A DNA stretch of 64,000 nucleotides. It comes from Blastomussa wellsi (lineage: Eukaryota > Cnidaria > Anthozoa > Scleractinia > Plerogyridae). Of this stretch, positions 14,501-25,205 are shown piece by piece; within the stretch, counting starts at the first letter, position 1; the number at the start of each line of letters is the position of its first letter. The notes under the pieces were generated by a model. That model had not been told where the DNA came from. It saw only the letters and a list, made by a program, of their open reading frames with translations, and made no database searches. The stretch covers positions 14,905,393-14,969,392 of the forward strand of contig OX393573.1 in the NCBI GenBank assembly GCA_947652115.1. The letters are read 5' to 3'. The translations under genes were made by a program, and so were the position numbers.

Positions 14501-17500
14501 CAAGAGTAACAGGCTGTTCTTTGAAATGGTCCTGCAGTTAAAGAACGTGACATTTTAACATTACGCCTTCCTAAACGTCTTGTTCCCCATTTCATCAATT
14601 TTTGCTGGTAAATACAATATCCCAAGCCTGAAGGAGCAAATACTTTTGTGTGAAAGATCTAAAAATGTACTTTTTGTGTCTGAAAAACCTTGCTTTATTG
14701 TTGTAAACCTCTTATCACCATGTTCAATGAAAGTTTTAATCTATCCAAATATTAATCATGAAATACGCAACACAGCAATAGGATGACTCAATTTGGAGCC
14801 CAGCGCAATAACCGTTAGGTCAGTTGTAACCCCGATTATATAGTAGTAGGATAAGTCATGACTTCTCAGTGTGAAATTAAAGACAATCATCAAATGAACC
14901 GAACACCTGGAAGGTGAACCTCAATTTAATGCGCTGTACTATCATCGAACGTGATTTCTATTTCTTAGCAATCTATACGATGACCTAAAACCAAGAGGTA
15001 ATTTATTTCATAACAGTCCTACCGTTGGAAACGTCACATCTGCACACTTGGTCCCAGACCACCAATTTTGCACCTTAACTCTTCCTGTCAGTCCTTCAAG
15101 CGGGGCTCCTTGGTAAGCCATCCAATCCACAGTCGCCAGTGGATTAAAGTTCTTTCCATTCCTCCCCGATTGCATGGCGCACACGGTGAAATTTTGCGTG
15201 TTTACATTTTCCGTCCACGAAGTAATTGCATGGTGCACTATAACCGAGTCATTCCTGTTTATGTGGTTTACAGAGACTTGCACGTGAACCTGTTTATCCG
15301 GGTAGAACCGGTATGGTGGAAAAATGACTGTCTTGCAGGCTGACTCAGACCATTTCGGGACGTGAAGGAGTCCAACGCGTCCGCGGATAAATGGGAAACC
15401 TAACAACAAGGGAAAACGAAAATAAAACTGGATAAAATTTGATGAACGCTCATGCAAAGATCTTCGAAATGTCTTCAATATCTTTGTAAACCTTTTTGAA
15501 ATTTTCATCAAGCACAGAAAACGAATATAAAAAATAAATAGAAGAATAATATTATATATGAATTTGCTCCCTTTTGTCTAAGGAATATTGAAATTCGAAT
15601 TTTTACTGATAAAAGAAAGCCCTTTATCAGACATTATTAACCCAATAAAAATTAATGTTTTCATTTCCTATATTTAAACAATCAAATTTCAGTAAATCCA
15701 CACCTGTAAAGAGGTGTGATTTGAAATTGCTTCAAGTTGAATTCCACGTAAAATGATTTTGCGTATAAAAACGCTGGTGTTCTTCGTTAGTTGAAATCTC
15801 TCTTTTTGGCATTGTAGGCGGCATTCGATTGTTGACTACCGCCCTTAGTTTGCATAAGATTTCGCCTTTGAGTTTCCTACTTTCCACAATAGGTTTTGCA
15901 AAGGTAAAAGGACAATTTATTGCATCTTGGAAGCCTTGTTTGTGTGTCACTTACCTTCACAGCTTCCTGGATGGTAGAAAGTATTGTTATCCAGTCCCCT
16001 GCAGTAGCTTAACTCGTACAGGCATTCGTTGTCGTATGTTGTTCCATTCGCGGTGCACACTGGGTCCTCATAGGAAGGGCAGTGTTCGTAACAAACGCAG
16101 TGAGCTTCACGGGCGCTGAGAGTCTTGCACACTCCAAAGGACTCACAAATTACGCCCAAACATGGATTAAGGTCTTAAACAATGAAGAAAAAATATTCAA
16201 GTGACACTGTATAGGAATTTTGAAACGTTGGCTACTTAGTCACTCACGCAATCTTTCCACGATCACTACGAATACCTCAATGGACCTTTTTAGCTACGTG
16301 TGTAAATTGCCCATTTCAGATCATGTGATGCTCTCTCGAGAATTACTCCTTTGTCCATTTGGAAGTTATTCATACATTTCCGTGTGGATTTGTTTGAATT
16401 TGAAAGCAATAAGTCTCACGGGTATCATCACGTGTTCTGAAATGGGGCAACAAACAAACGAAGCTAAAAAGTCTATTACAGAATTTTGTGTACCAGAAAA
16501 AAATTTGATTTTGCTTGAACAGGGCGCGAACCCAATAACTTAACGATTACGACGATGATGATGATGATGATCACAAACGACGGACGATCCGCATTGAACA
16601 AATCAAAACCCGAAGTATACAAACGCGAGCGAGAAACGATTGGTATATTAATTTAATCACTGATACCAAAGCGTAGTAGTACAAAACAAAGCAAATGCAA
16701 TTGCCTCCAACACTCATGAGCAAAGCGCTTTAAAATAACGAATAGAGCGTTTTCACTCACGTGACAAGTGGCCATAAAAAGATTATTGGATTACAGGAAA
16801 AAAAGACCACGTTCCCATAAAAATAGAATTAAATTCCCGGAGAATTGGTTTGGGGCACCAACACGGCCGTCGTTTGTTTGTTTTGGAACACCAATATGGC
16901 TGCCGTGACGTCATATGAAGACACTATTGCTAAGGTCAAATAGAAAGAGTGCCAGAATAAAATCATACGCGAGTTATTCACTTAGATAATGTTAATGTCA
17001 CTAAAATACCCACCTCCAATCGCGGCATAGCTTACAGAGATCGGGTCGTGATTACTTCCTGTTCCGCTCAAGTCTTTGACGCAAACTGTCATTGAAGTAA
17101 GGCCAGCCTCCTATAGAAAGATGGTTTGATGTTTAGCACTCGATTTACCAGATAATGTTTCGTCTAAATTCGTACAACAACTACAATTACGATTTACGCC
17201 TGATCTCGTATAATAGCTATAATTGAAGATTTTAGATAATTCCGAAGACTTCCGACCATATATTATTTCGCTTGATCTCTTATTGTAGCTGTAATTAAGA
17301 GTTTTGATTTTTTTCCGAAGATCTCCGACCATTTTCGACGATTTGCAACCAAGTGGCGTTTCGTCTGATCTCGTATAACAACTACAATAGGCCATTTCCG
17401 AGTTCTCTTTTGCCTCAGTGTCAAAGTGCAAAACTATTCATATGAAAATGTGTTCAACCTGCAAGTTCATTTTAATGCAATCAAACTCGTTTTCACATGA

Positions 17501-20500
17501 ATGGCTTCGCACTTACCCTCGTTTAATTTTGAAGCAGAGGGAAAAGGGAACTCGGAAATGGTCTGATTTCGGATTTTCAGTTCCGAAAATTCCCGACCAC
17601 TTTTCTAAAATATGCCACCATGCTTTTTTAGGTTTTGGTGGCATTATATTCGTCGGATTCGGTTGGATCAAAGGGTGAAAAACAAACGTTACAGTTTTGC
17701 GAGCCGTACTACTGCGTGCCGCTGTGAATATTTGGCCAAATTATTAAAAGATTTCCTAAGAAATCTCAAGAGTAAGTCATCGAACGCTCCCTGGACAACA
17801 ATATGGCCATATATCGGAATATAGTGGAATAACTCTCGCGAAAAAAACTTATAGACATCTTACCTCCACCCAAGCTGCGATAATGTTGTTCTCTGGTGGA
17901 ACGTTTGTTTTGCTAACACGGTCATAAAAATGATGAACAGAGACAAGCACAACTGGTGGTTCATAAAACGTTGTGTTATATTGCACTTTCTGTAAACAAA
18001 ACAGAGACAAACGTGCATAGAATTTTTATTATGTTCAATTATCTTTTGCAAACTCCTCCGACTGTAAGGCATAGTCTGATCAGACCAAGTGGCTAACCCA
18101 CCTGAGAGCTTATTTCGGTTCCAGTGGCATTAATGTGCACCTGACACCAAAATATTTTTTTTCGCTAAAATACGCCTTTGTACCAGTTCGAAACGCATTC
18201 CACCTTTCGATTCTCCTCTTCATCAAATTCTGGCAATTTATAGCATTTAAAAGTTTCGAAAAATTGTTCATCATTTGCTCCACGACCGATTCAGACTTGA
18301 TGCGATGCAAATCAATTTGTGACGTCAAATCAAGAATAGACCCACGCCCCTTCTGACTCAGTCGTGGAACAAACGATGCACAGTTCCCCCCTCCCCCCCC
18401 CCCCCACGGCCTCCCCGGCCCGTACGCCTATGGACTGTCTAAACGTTTGGCTTGAAAGTGAAGAGTTTCAGAAATTTAAGACGTTTGCAAGAAGGAATTT
18501 TGGGGGAAACTGCATACGCACATGCGCCACGTTTGACCGCTGTATGCCTTTAAAACTTTATTTACGTCCTCCAACATTTATTACTGATCGATGAGCGCGA
18601 TACAGTTTTATATGTAAAATGATTACCTGGCAGAAGCCATAGTTATCGTCCGCTGTTGGGGTACCAGTGTTGGGAAAATTCACTTCACCTGTCCTCGTAA
18701 GATTGAAATCAGAACCATTGCCACTGAATGCGAACCAGTCCTGTGGAAAAGGGTGAAATATCAGGACTGCTGGCTTGCAGCAAGATGTGTTTGCTCAAAG
18801 TGGTGATGCAAATTTCGGCACGCTATTCAAACTGAGGAAACATTTAACTATTCAATAGTTTTAGTATGCTGAGGGAGGTTTTCAAATCAGTGTCGTAAGA
18901 CTCAAACCAAAGTAATCACTTCAGCCAATCACTAACGACACATACATATTTATTTATATCCAGTGAACCAATCAAAATTAGAAGCAAATATATGCAGCCG
19001 GCGCGAAGCGCGGAAAAACATTATCAAGTGTGACCAAGCGTGTCACGGTTCGTTTAGGTTTTACTTCTGATTGGTTAATAAGGGACGGGAGATTTCTAAG
19101 CCAATCACTTAGTGTAGGAATGCAAAACAGAAACAGTTTGGATTTCAAGGAATTGTTAAGGTGACAAAATGTTTCGTGACTTTCGCGATTTATAATGATC
19201 TCTTAAATAAAAGCCCTCTTACCACAATAGTATCTTGGTGTTTTCCGTCAAACGACAAGAATTCCCTGATGCACACCTCAAAACTTCCGGAATTCACGTT
19301 CTCCAACCAAACATACATGGCGTCATCAGGCTTTGTGTCACGTGAGTACTTAGCTGAAACAAACACTGAAGGTCTTCCACCAAAGCTCTGCAATATGTTT
19401 ACGACATTTTTAGTGAAATGTCTGTTCATTGAGCCACGGAATATGGAATTTCTGGCGTTTTAGTGTCGATGAATAAGCCGGAAATTATTAGTGCGGCACG
19501 AGAACAACAGGGCTAGAGACTGGGCCCTAGAGTCAAGGTGCATCATGGGTAAAGGCGGCAGAGAAATGTACAAAATCGTCGTGGTTTGCTTAAGCTCCCT
19601 AGTGTTTGTAAGTGACGGCTCCTCTCATTTACGACTCGGGGAAATGGCTATATGGCTTTCTTCATTTACTGCACGCTGGTGCTCGGCCGAAACAGGCATA
19701 ATAAATCTACTGGTTCAATCAAATCTTTTTTTCTACACCTCGCTGGCCCTTTTGTGGACAGGTTGAGCAAGAATAGCACAATGCGGTTACAAAACAGATT
19801 AACTAAAATTTAATATACGTATTTTTCAACGGCAACGACTCGTTGAATTGAAAACTCAGTACTAATTTCGACATTTAGTTCAAAACTTGACTTTTTGGCT
19901 TGCATTCGAATGTTTTTATCACGAAGAATTTTAATTGCTTTACCGCTTTATAACGCTGCAAAACTGAAGACTCAAGTTCGACTTTTTTTTATTAAGACTT
20001 GCAGAATCGGAGCTGTTAATCTCACCTGCGAGAACGTCACCGTTTCACATTTAGTCTCAGTTGTCCATATTCCATCAAAACTGACGCTTCCATGGATCAT
20101 TTTTGGCTGATCTTGGAAAGCCAGCCAGTTGAGGATTCCTGTGCCATTTGTTCCAATGCCTGACTCACGTGCACACACCTTGAATCCAAGTGTACTGACG
20201 GATTCAACCCACATAGCAGCTGGTGGATGAACACGTAAATTTTCCTCGTCATGGCTCAAAGTCACGTGCACTTGAACCTGTCAAAGACATAATAAATTAA
20301 GCAAAAAGGTAGACGAATTCTGTGTTTGAGCTTATTGACCCATCAAGCCGGAGCTTATCCCAGTTGAAGCGACTAGGAGTACTACTACCCGCTAGTGCAT
20401 TGCAGGGTTACCTCCAGCAGTAAATTCACCGGTACCCATTCACCGGTACCCGAAGAGAGGCACTGTGAGAGTACATTGTCTTTCCCAAGAACACAACGCA

Positions 20501-22714
20501 GTGACTCGGCCGAGACTCGAACCTGGATCATCCGATCCAGATCCAGCAATCTAACTATTAGGCTAAAGCTTAAAGTGCACCTAACCCCAAAATATGCATT
20601 GCACCTTTCGTTTCTCCTTTTTACAAAATTCTGACTATTTATAGCATTCAAAAGTTACGATAAACTGTTCCATGACCGAGTCAGAAGGGGCGTGGGTCTA
20701 TTCCCGATTTTACGTCACAAACTGATTTGTATGCATGTTTACAAAGACTTGATGCGTGCAAATCATTTTGTGACGTCAAATCGGGTATAGACCCACGCCC
20801 CTTCTGACTCGGTCGTGGAACAAATGAACAAATAGGAACAAATAGGAACAAAAGGAGAAACGAAAGGTGCAATGCGTTTCAAACTGGTGCAAAGGCATAT
20901 TTTAGCAAAAAAAATATTTTGGGGTTAGGTGCAACCCCGCGTTGCAGAAAAATCTCATGAATGCTTTAATGCTTTTCTAAACTGGACAAATGCTGATGCG
21001 ATTTTTCTAGCCAGATGTATTCCAGACTCAGAAGTAAAGTACGGTTATACTCTACCCCTTGGTCGATTAATGTTAATTTTATTCGACGAAAAGAAACGAC
21101 GTCCATTTTATTTCAAAAATCTTTTACTCATATTTTACGCCTAACTTTGAAAAATAGGCAACCGACTGCTGGCGATGCAAAGTGATCTCTAGACCGATGA
21201 CGCGTGAAAATCCTTTCCCTTATCTCCTCCCCCAGGGTCCCTCGTCACTTACCGTTCCCGATCCTGCAAACCTAAAAGGAAATACAACGTTTGAACAACG
21301 GGGAAGCCGACAATGTGGAGTTGGATCACATCCACTACTGCAACTCCAGTCCTGCAGGGTCTGTGATATATTTAGATTTCCGCGTTGAAGAGTAATTCCT
21401 AAAAAACGAAAAATACAATCTTGTTCAAAAAACCATAAATTGGAAAGGGGACGTGTGTGAAAATGATTTCAATTTCTTAAATGTTGTTTTATCATTTGCA
21501 TCTTACTTTTAACTAGTTCTGCAATATGAAAAGAAAGATCGATGGTATGCGGAAGGGGAACAAACTGAACAAGAAGAAAGCACAACTTCTGATGAAGAGA
21601 GCAATAGTGAAGGGCCCCGGATTACAGATGTTTTGAACAACCTTTTCCAAGTGCTTCTGAACTGTTGCATAGCATGACCACTTCTAAACATATATTTTTT
21701 TGACGCCCCGCGGACAATTACGTTGAACTTAGAATATCTGGTGAGGCGTGAATTAACTTCATTACTAAAAGGTAAGTTGGGGTGTTCCCATTTAAATGTC
21801 TGTAAACAATAACGAAGATGAAGCCATTGAAACCCCGTGTACCTTCCTAGGTGGACTAGCAGAGCTGGGTTCATAAATTGAAAGCCGAAGGAATTAAAAC
21901 TTTTAATCGACTTTATTCATTGAGTCTACACTCATAGCTTCTCATGCGTGTTCGCGACTAATTAATTTGGCTCACTGATTTTATTTTCCTATAGAACTGA
22001 TTTGGAGTGAACAGAAAACGTTTTTTGCATTGGACAAAGTTTCTGGAAAGTATCCCGCGAGAGTATATGATTGTCGTTCCAGCGAAAATAACGTTGTTCC
22101 ATCTTACGCTGCGACCATTCTTTTTCTGAGACCTTCTGAAGACGCACTGGTTCAACCAATAAACGTCGGGTTGTCTAACCTGTCAATAAAGTAAACTGAT
22201 GTGTTGGGCAGCTTAATGATGTGTTGGGCATCTTAAGCTGTCAACGTGCCAAGTAGTTTGATCCGCCTACTTGACATGCTTTTATGACGTCATTGTTTTC
22301 TTTAGCCTTAATTTATTCTGCATAAATCAAAAAGTTTCACAGGCATTTTTTTTGAATTTCACTCCGCCACACATAAATTTGTTTCCGCTTCAAAAAACCG
22401 TTTGTAATTCTAATTCCACTTTACTACTGCGGCTGTATTCAAAGCATAGTTTTAAACACATGAGATAAGAAACAGATTAAAATAACCGACGGAAACTAAA
22501 GTCCGGTCTGTAATCGGTATGTAACTTTGTAAAAGTAGTTGAAGAGTCCTAAATACGACTACCATGACAAAAAAGGAGGGAGAAATTTCTTAACATCTCA
22601 TACACAACTGCAAGCTACGACAGGCATACCTTGCACTGAAAAATTGATGTGTCCCAGGACAGCCAAAAATATCAAAGCTGCAGGTTGAGGTGAAAGATTC
22701 ATTTTAAAGCGCAT
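5188..22714 (-). CDS. secreted multidomain protein: H-type lectin x3, follistatin/Kazal, H-type lectin x3, C-type lectin, EGF, TLDc (17 exons)
   Basis: Exons, in order of transcription: 22714-22630, 21398-21253, 20277-20026, 19387-19223, 18740-18627, 17989-17864, 17110-17014, 16173-15955, 15399-15023, 14531-14364, 13826-13716, 12865-12746, 12433-12343, 10611-10237, 9470-9339, 6726-6493, 5519-5188. Every boundary has AG/GT and all phases agree. The total is 3144 nt including the stop, giving about 1047 residues with no internal stop. Modules meet at phase-1 introns; introns inside an H-lectin array are phase 0. The product is a secreted glycan-binding-type protein, perhaps in innate recognition, mucus or matrix; that role is inference from the domains. 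The alternative start at 22702 removes four residues. A TATTAAA-like motif lies about 90 bp upstream. Confidence 0.85.
6493..6726 (-). CDS. exon 16: first half of the TLDc domain
   Basis: A 234-nt exon in phase 1 encodes SSYWNRCYKAS, FHSCCDGKGPT, ITIIRVG and FGGYTSLSW, the opening strands of a TLDc fold. The paralogue exon 61575-61808 has the same length and phases. The domain is completed by the next exon. Confidence 0.85.
7663..8233. repeat. inverted-repeat element in an intron
   Basis: The ends TTAAAGTGCC(T/C)ATGA and the complementary TCATGGGCACTTTAA bound about 570 bp. The arms share blocks containing TTTGAAAGCGCTACGATAAA in inverted, diverged form. No coding capacity. It lies in the intron between the EGF exon and the first TLDc exon. 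Confidence 0.65.
8424..8608. repeat. palindromic MITE in an intron
   Basis: The left arm begins ATAGACCCTATGCATAAATG and the right arm ends in its inverted complement. Arms of about 65 bp also share AATTCTTTTGTAT. The element is nearly a perfect hairpin with a short central loop, as expected of a non-autonomous DNA transposon. Confidence 0.8.
9339..9470 (-). CDS. exon 15: calcium-binding-type EGF domain
   Basis: A 132-nt symmetric 1-1 exon encodes DLNECDKG...YC...ASC...GSYKCTC..GY.GSGFAC. This has the six cysteines of an EGF module, and the D-L-N-E start plus the Asn/Tyr region are typical of calcium-binding EGF. The donor is A|GTAAGT. The paralogous exon is 62587-62721. Confidence 0.9.
10237..10611 (-). 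CDS. exon 14: C-type lectin domain
   Basis: A 375-nt symmetric 1-1 exon holds a full C-type lectin fold: EPGWSYYDGFCYF at the start, CTNWTRAVTQC, the WLGLND strand, a TEGDFTWAD loop, NFTAWATNQPNN and a C-terminal EWNDVKC...YTCKK. The QPN triplet followed by the W-N-D strand resembles the calcium and sugar site, where EPN/QPD forms are usual; QPN is a variant. The exon at 63067-63441 is its paralogue, with equal length. Confidence 0.9.
10831..11018 (+). repeat. interspersed repeat with GGGATACGGGATA motif, copy 1
   Basis: It contains several variants of AACGGGATACGGGATATTT. A second copy in the opposite orientation lies at 36133-36345, with the same order of blocks. Both lack coding potential. 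Confidence 0.7.
12061..12330 (-). pseudogene. LINE 3' fragment (C-terminal end of a reverse transcriptase ORF)
   Basis: The 89-residue reading frame ends in NTRNRFSSIELPKMN...GRRSFSFLGASVFNSLP..IRN. This is the usual C-terminal tail of the RT ORF in several non-LTR retrotransposon groups (the 'F..G...WNSLP' end). AT-rich 3' sequence follows its stop. It is 5'-truncated, so a dead copy. It starts only 13 bp inside the intron after exon 13 and lies on the same strand as the host gene. Confidence 0.6.
12343..15399 (-). CDS. exons 9-13: second H-type lectin array (three domains)
   Basis: Five exons (377, 168, 111, 120 and 91 nt; 289 residues) repeat the layout of the first array. The three units carry HHAITSWTENV/FTVCAMQS, DAALIWTEDV/FKVCLREM, and NGITAWIE/FRTCVKEL. 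The shared FDGKH motif of the middle domain, the PN(T)..PT.(D)(E) block and the closing PxSVSYA occur in both arrays. The second array has its first two exons fused into one of 377 nt. The simplest reading is duplication of a whole three-domain module, followed by loss of one intron here or gain of one in array 1. Confidence 0.8.
13404..13572 (+). repeat. interspersed repeat, copy 2
   Basis: This is the plus-strand copy of the element at 534-726, beginning GTGTCAACTCTAAGAAGGG. It lies in an intron of the 17-exon gene. Confidence 0.65.
15955..16173 (-). CDS. exon 8: follistatin/Kazal-type domain
   Basis: A symmetric 1-1 exon of 219 nt encodes a follistatin-like Cys pattern (DLNPCLGVICESFGVC) followed by a Kazal core (CVCYEHCPSY, PVCTANGTTYDNEC, YCRG). 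Such domains are found in protease inhibitors and matrix proteins. A central position between two lectin arrays suggests a structural linker or inhibitory module. No substrate can be assigned. Confidence 0.85.
17014..21398 (-). CDS. exons 2-7: first H-type lectin array (three domains)
   Basis: Six exons (146, 252, 165, 114, 126 and 97 nt; 300 residues) enter in phase 1, use phase-0 introns inside, and leave in phase 1. Three H-type lectin (Helix pomatia agglutinin-type) units are visible by the signature V.VS...W.E.V...F.VC: HPPAAMWVESV/GFKVCARE, DDAMYVWLENV/FEVCIREF, and NNIIAAWVE/MTVCVKDL. Several units end in a D/N-W-x-A strand (LNWLAFQ, DWFAFS). This family normally binds N-acetylgalactosamine; the ligand here is unknown. 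Exon 2 encodes a Cys-rich lead-in (residues WSCSSGCDP). Confidence 0.8.
18130..18360 (+). repeat. half copy of an inverted-repeat element
   Basis: It shares blocks with the element at 20566-20935: GTGCACCTGACACC near the start and ACCCACGCCCCTTCTGACTC near the end. Only one arm is present. It is followed by a C-run near 18388-18405. Confidence 0.6.
20566..20935. repeat. inverted-repeat element (full)
   Basis: The outer ends are GTGCACCTAACCCCAAAATA and its complement. The inner arms meet at GAGTCAGAAGGGGCGTGGGT and the mirrored ACCCACGCCCCTTCTGACTC. The total is about 370 bp with a central loop. No ORF. Confidence 0.7.
22630..22714 (-). CDS. exon 1: signal peptide
   Basis: It encodes MRFKMNLS, then a hydrophobic core (PAALIFLAVLGHI), then NFSVQ, and ends in donor AAG|GTATGC at phase 1. 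The basic start, hydrophobic stretch and short polar end are those of a cleavable signal peptide. The in-frame ATG pair (22714 and 22702) is conserved in the paralogue exon at 1372-1459. Confidence 0.85.
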
Positions 22715-24260
22715 CTCGTTGCAGTCGCGTTTGAGACTCAAAGAGCTCTGTTCCTGGACGAGCTCGTCTGGCAACTGAACATGACCGTGTTCTGGGTTGG
22801 TTTAATAATAGTTGTGGATTGGAAACACATGCGCAATGAAAAAACTCAAGGAAGCAATTTGTCCACAGTGTTTTGTTTTACTTCCTCGTTCCTTTATGTC
22901 ATATGCGAGAACACACTGGGTTCTTGATTATCTGAAATAAATTTTTAACACTCAAACATCATATTCGAGATAAGGCCTGCGCTTATGATTATTGTTTTAA
23001 GAGCTAAAAACTTTAAATCCGCTAAAAAGTAAACTTTTTCCGCAGTATTCAGTTTCATTTCCTCGTGTTTCTGTTTCAGACTCTAGATCACGTGCGGATT
23101 TATATCCCCGTGGGTGTTATATGTGTTATTTTAAGAGCTGAAACGGTCTTTAACCAGCTAACAACTTTTCTCAATTGTTCTAACAAATAAAGTGCTACGA
23201 AGTACGGTTCGGCCTGTGAGAATATTACTTTTAAAATCAAACAAATGAATTAAATATCTATCCTTATCAATGGAAATGAAGAGGCAGGGGGGGACATCGA
23301 GGGCGTTGGTTGGGATACGCTAAGTTCCACAGAAGTTATTTATAGATTGGTCTTGAAATGGAAGTCTTTTTCCCTTTACATCCGCATGGAGTCTAATCTC
23401 GCTCTGAAGTTGTGAGAAAAAGTAAAAGAGAAATTCAATAGCAATCGTCGATTAGAATTCGACATTAGTGCAGACTATACTATTTAGCTATTTCAGTTTA
23501 CGTTGTCGGCTCAATTAAGACGTGTGGAAAAATAGCCACACTCAATTTAGAAGAATTTTCCCCACTCAGGGTTGTGTAGTGACAGAATCCTACAGAACGG
23601 GTGAAAGCAAAAGAATACACCGCACAATATTTAATACAAACTTGTATGTTTCTTTTACACAGATATGCAAATTTCCTGTCAATACCCAGACCGACTAATC
23701 GATCCAGCAAGCATAGGATTGTAACTCTTTTTGTTAAATACATTTGAGTTGGTGTTATTGGCTGTAAGAAAAAAACTACTTGAGCCTGACATCAGAGCAA
23801 AACTGACCAATCAGTTTTCCCGAACAAGACGTATGACATTCGACTGACAAACAACTCTTCGCATGACTCTGATGATGACTTCCGCTCAGGTTGTCGAAAC
23901 GTCAGCCACTGTCACCGACAACAGTCCTTCTCAGGACTACCCTCACCCGGACGATCAAACTACACGATCGACTGTTACCCCCTGGTCCAAAGTATTTGCC
24001 GTAAAAGGAAACCTACAAAGTTAGGTGTCTAATATCACAATAAAGTCCGCCGGTTAAAATTACTTTCAGTACTTCGGATAATAAACAGAAACCGGGCCAT
24101 GATCTTGACAAATTGAAAAGGAAACAGAGCAAAGATAAAATGAGGAAATGCTGGTACTGGGTTAAAAGTTAATTGTTTCAGCTCTAATTGAAACAATAGA
24201 TATAAAATAAGGCAGAATTAGAAAGGCAGACACAGTCAAAGTAATTTTTTTTTTATTTAT
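22715..24260. other. upstream region of the 17-exon gene; no gene seen
   Basis: The first 120 bp probably contain the promoter: a CCAAT-like motif and TATTAAA (minus strand, about 22800-22823). Farther out no exon was recognised. Near 23870-23985 is a block (starting near GACTCTGATGATGACTTCCG) that looks like dispersed repeat sequence, but only one copy is in the window. Confidence 0.4.
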
Positions 24261-24484
24261 ACTAGAGACGGATCATCCATCAAGACAGATCATCCGTCTA
24301 GTATCGAGTCTAGTATAAATACATGACGAACTTTGGACGAACCATCGGTAAGAAGACCTATCGCGATACGCCGTCTGGACGAATGATACGAACGCGTGTC
24401 CGTATTTATACACAGACGAATTATCGGACAGATTACCCTTCTCTGCCCAAATTCATCGCAGACGGATGATCCGTCTCTAGTACA
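24261..24484. repeat. MITE with ACTAGAGACGGATCATCC ends
   Basis: The left end ACTAGAGACGGATCATCC is matched by the inverted GGATGATCCGTCTCTAGT at the right. Several further GACGGAT/ATCCGTC blocks lie inside. About 224 bp with no coding sequence. Confidence 0.7.
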
Positions 24485-24901
24485 AATCGGGCCAATTTCA
24501 TATAGTGCAGATGATAAATAAATAAACAATTTCGCCAAGTCTCAGGACTGTGCGGTGTGACGTTCGCGAGTTATTTGTTGAAACGCTCTATGCAAATTTA
24601 CAAAGCTCAGAATGGAGACGCCATACTTGTGTCCTTAATTCCGGGGGGCACAGATATGGCCGCTGAAACCATCTGGAATTCAGTTGTGCTATAATAGCAA
24701 CTGTGTTTGGCTCTTGAGCTATTATGCTATATAAATAAATACATATAATATATATAAAACACCACTTATTGTATCTGAAATGTTCAAACTACTGAAAGTC
24801 AAAAGGACAGGCTTTTTCTAAACAATATAATTTGGTTTTATCAACTGGGTTGATAATATCAATTGGCCACCGTAAAGAGATTCAAGAGCTGACGTTTCGA
24901 G

Positions 24902-25045
24902 CGTTAGCCCTTCGTTAGCCCTTCGTTAGCCCTTCGTTAGCCCTTCGTTAGCCCTTCGTTAGCCCTTCGTTAGCCCTTCGTTAGCCCTTCGTTAGCCCTT
25001 CGTTAGCCCTTCGTTAGCCCTTCATTAGCCCTTCGTTAGCCCTTC
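24902..25045 (+). repeat. 11-bp tandem repeat, about 13 copies
   Basis: The unit CGTTAGCCCTT is repeated about 13 times, nearly without variation (one copy has CATTAG). The array follows a GACGTTTCGAG sequence and looks like local expansion of the end of a dispersed repeat. Confidence 0.9.
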
Positions 25046-25129
25046 AGCTATACTTGTATTGGCTTTTTTCAGTCAGCAGATGTTCATGTGCGACACGCCG
25101 ATATGTTGTGAGCAAATGTGAACGATTCT

Positions 25130-25205
25130 ATTTCATAATGATAATGATAATTATAATGATAATGATAATGGAAATGATAATGTAATGGTAATGATAATGA
25201 TATGC
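25130..25205 (+). repeat. ATAATG/ATGATA microsatellite
   Basis: An imperfect run of ATAATGATAATG with small interruptions. No other feature. Confidence 0.85.
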
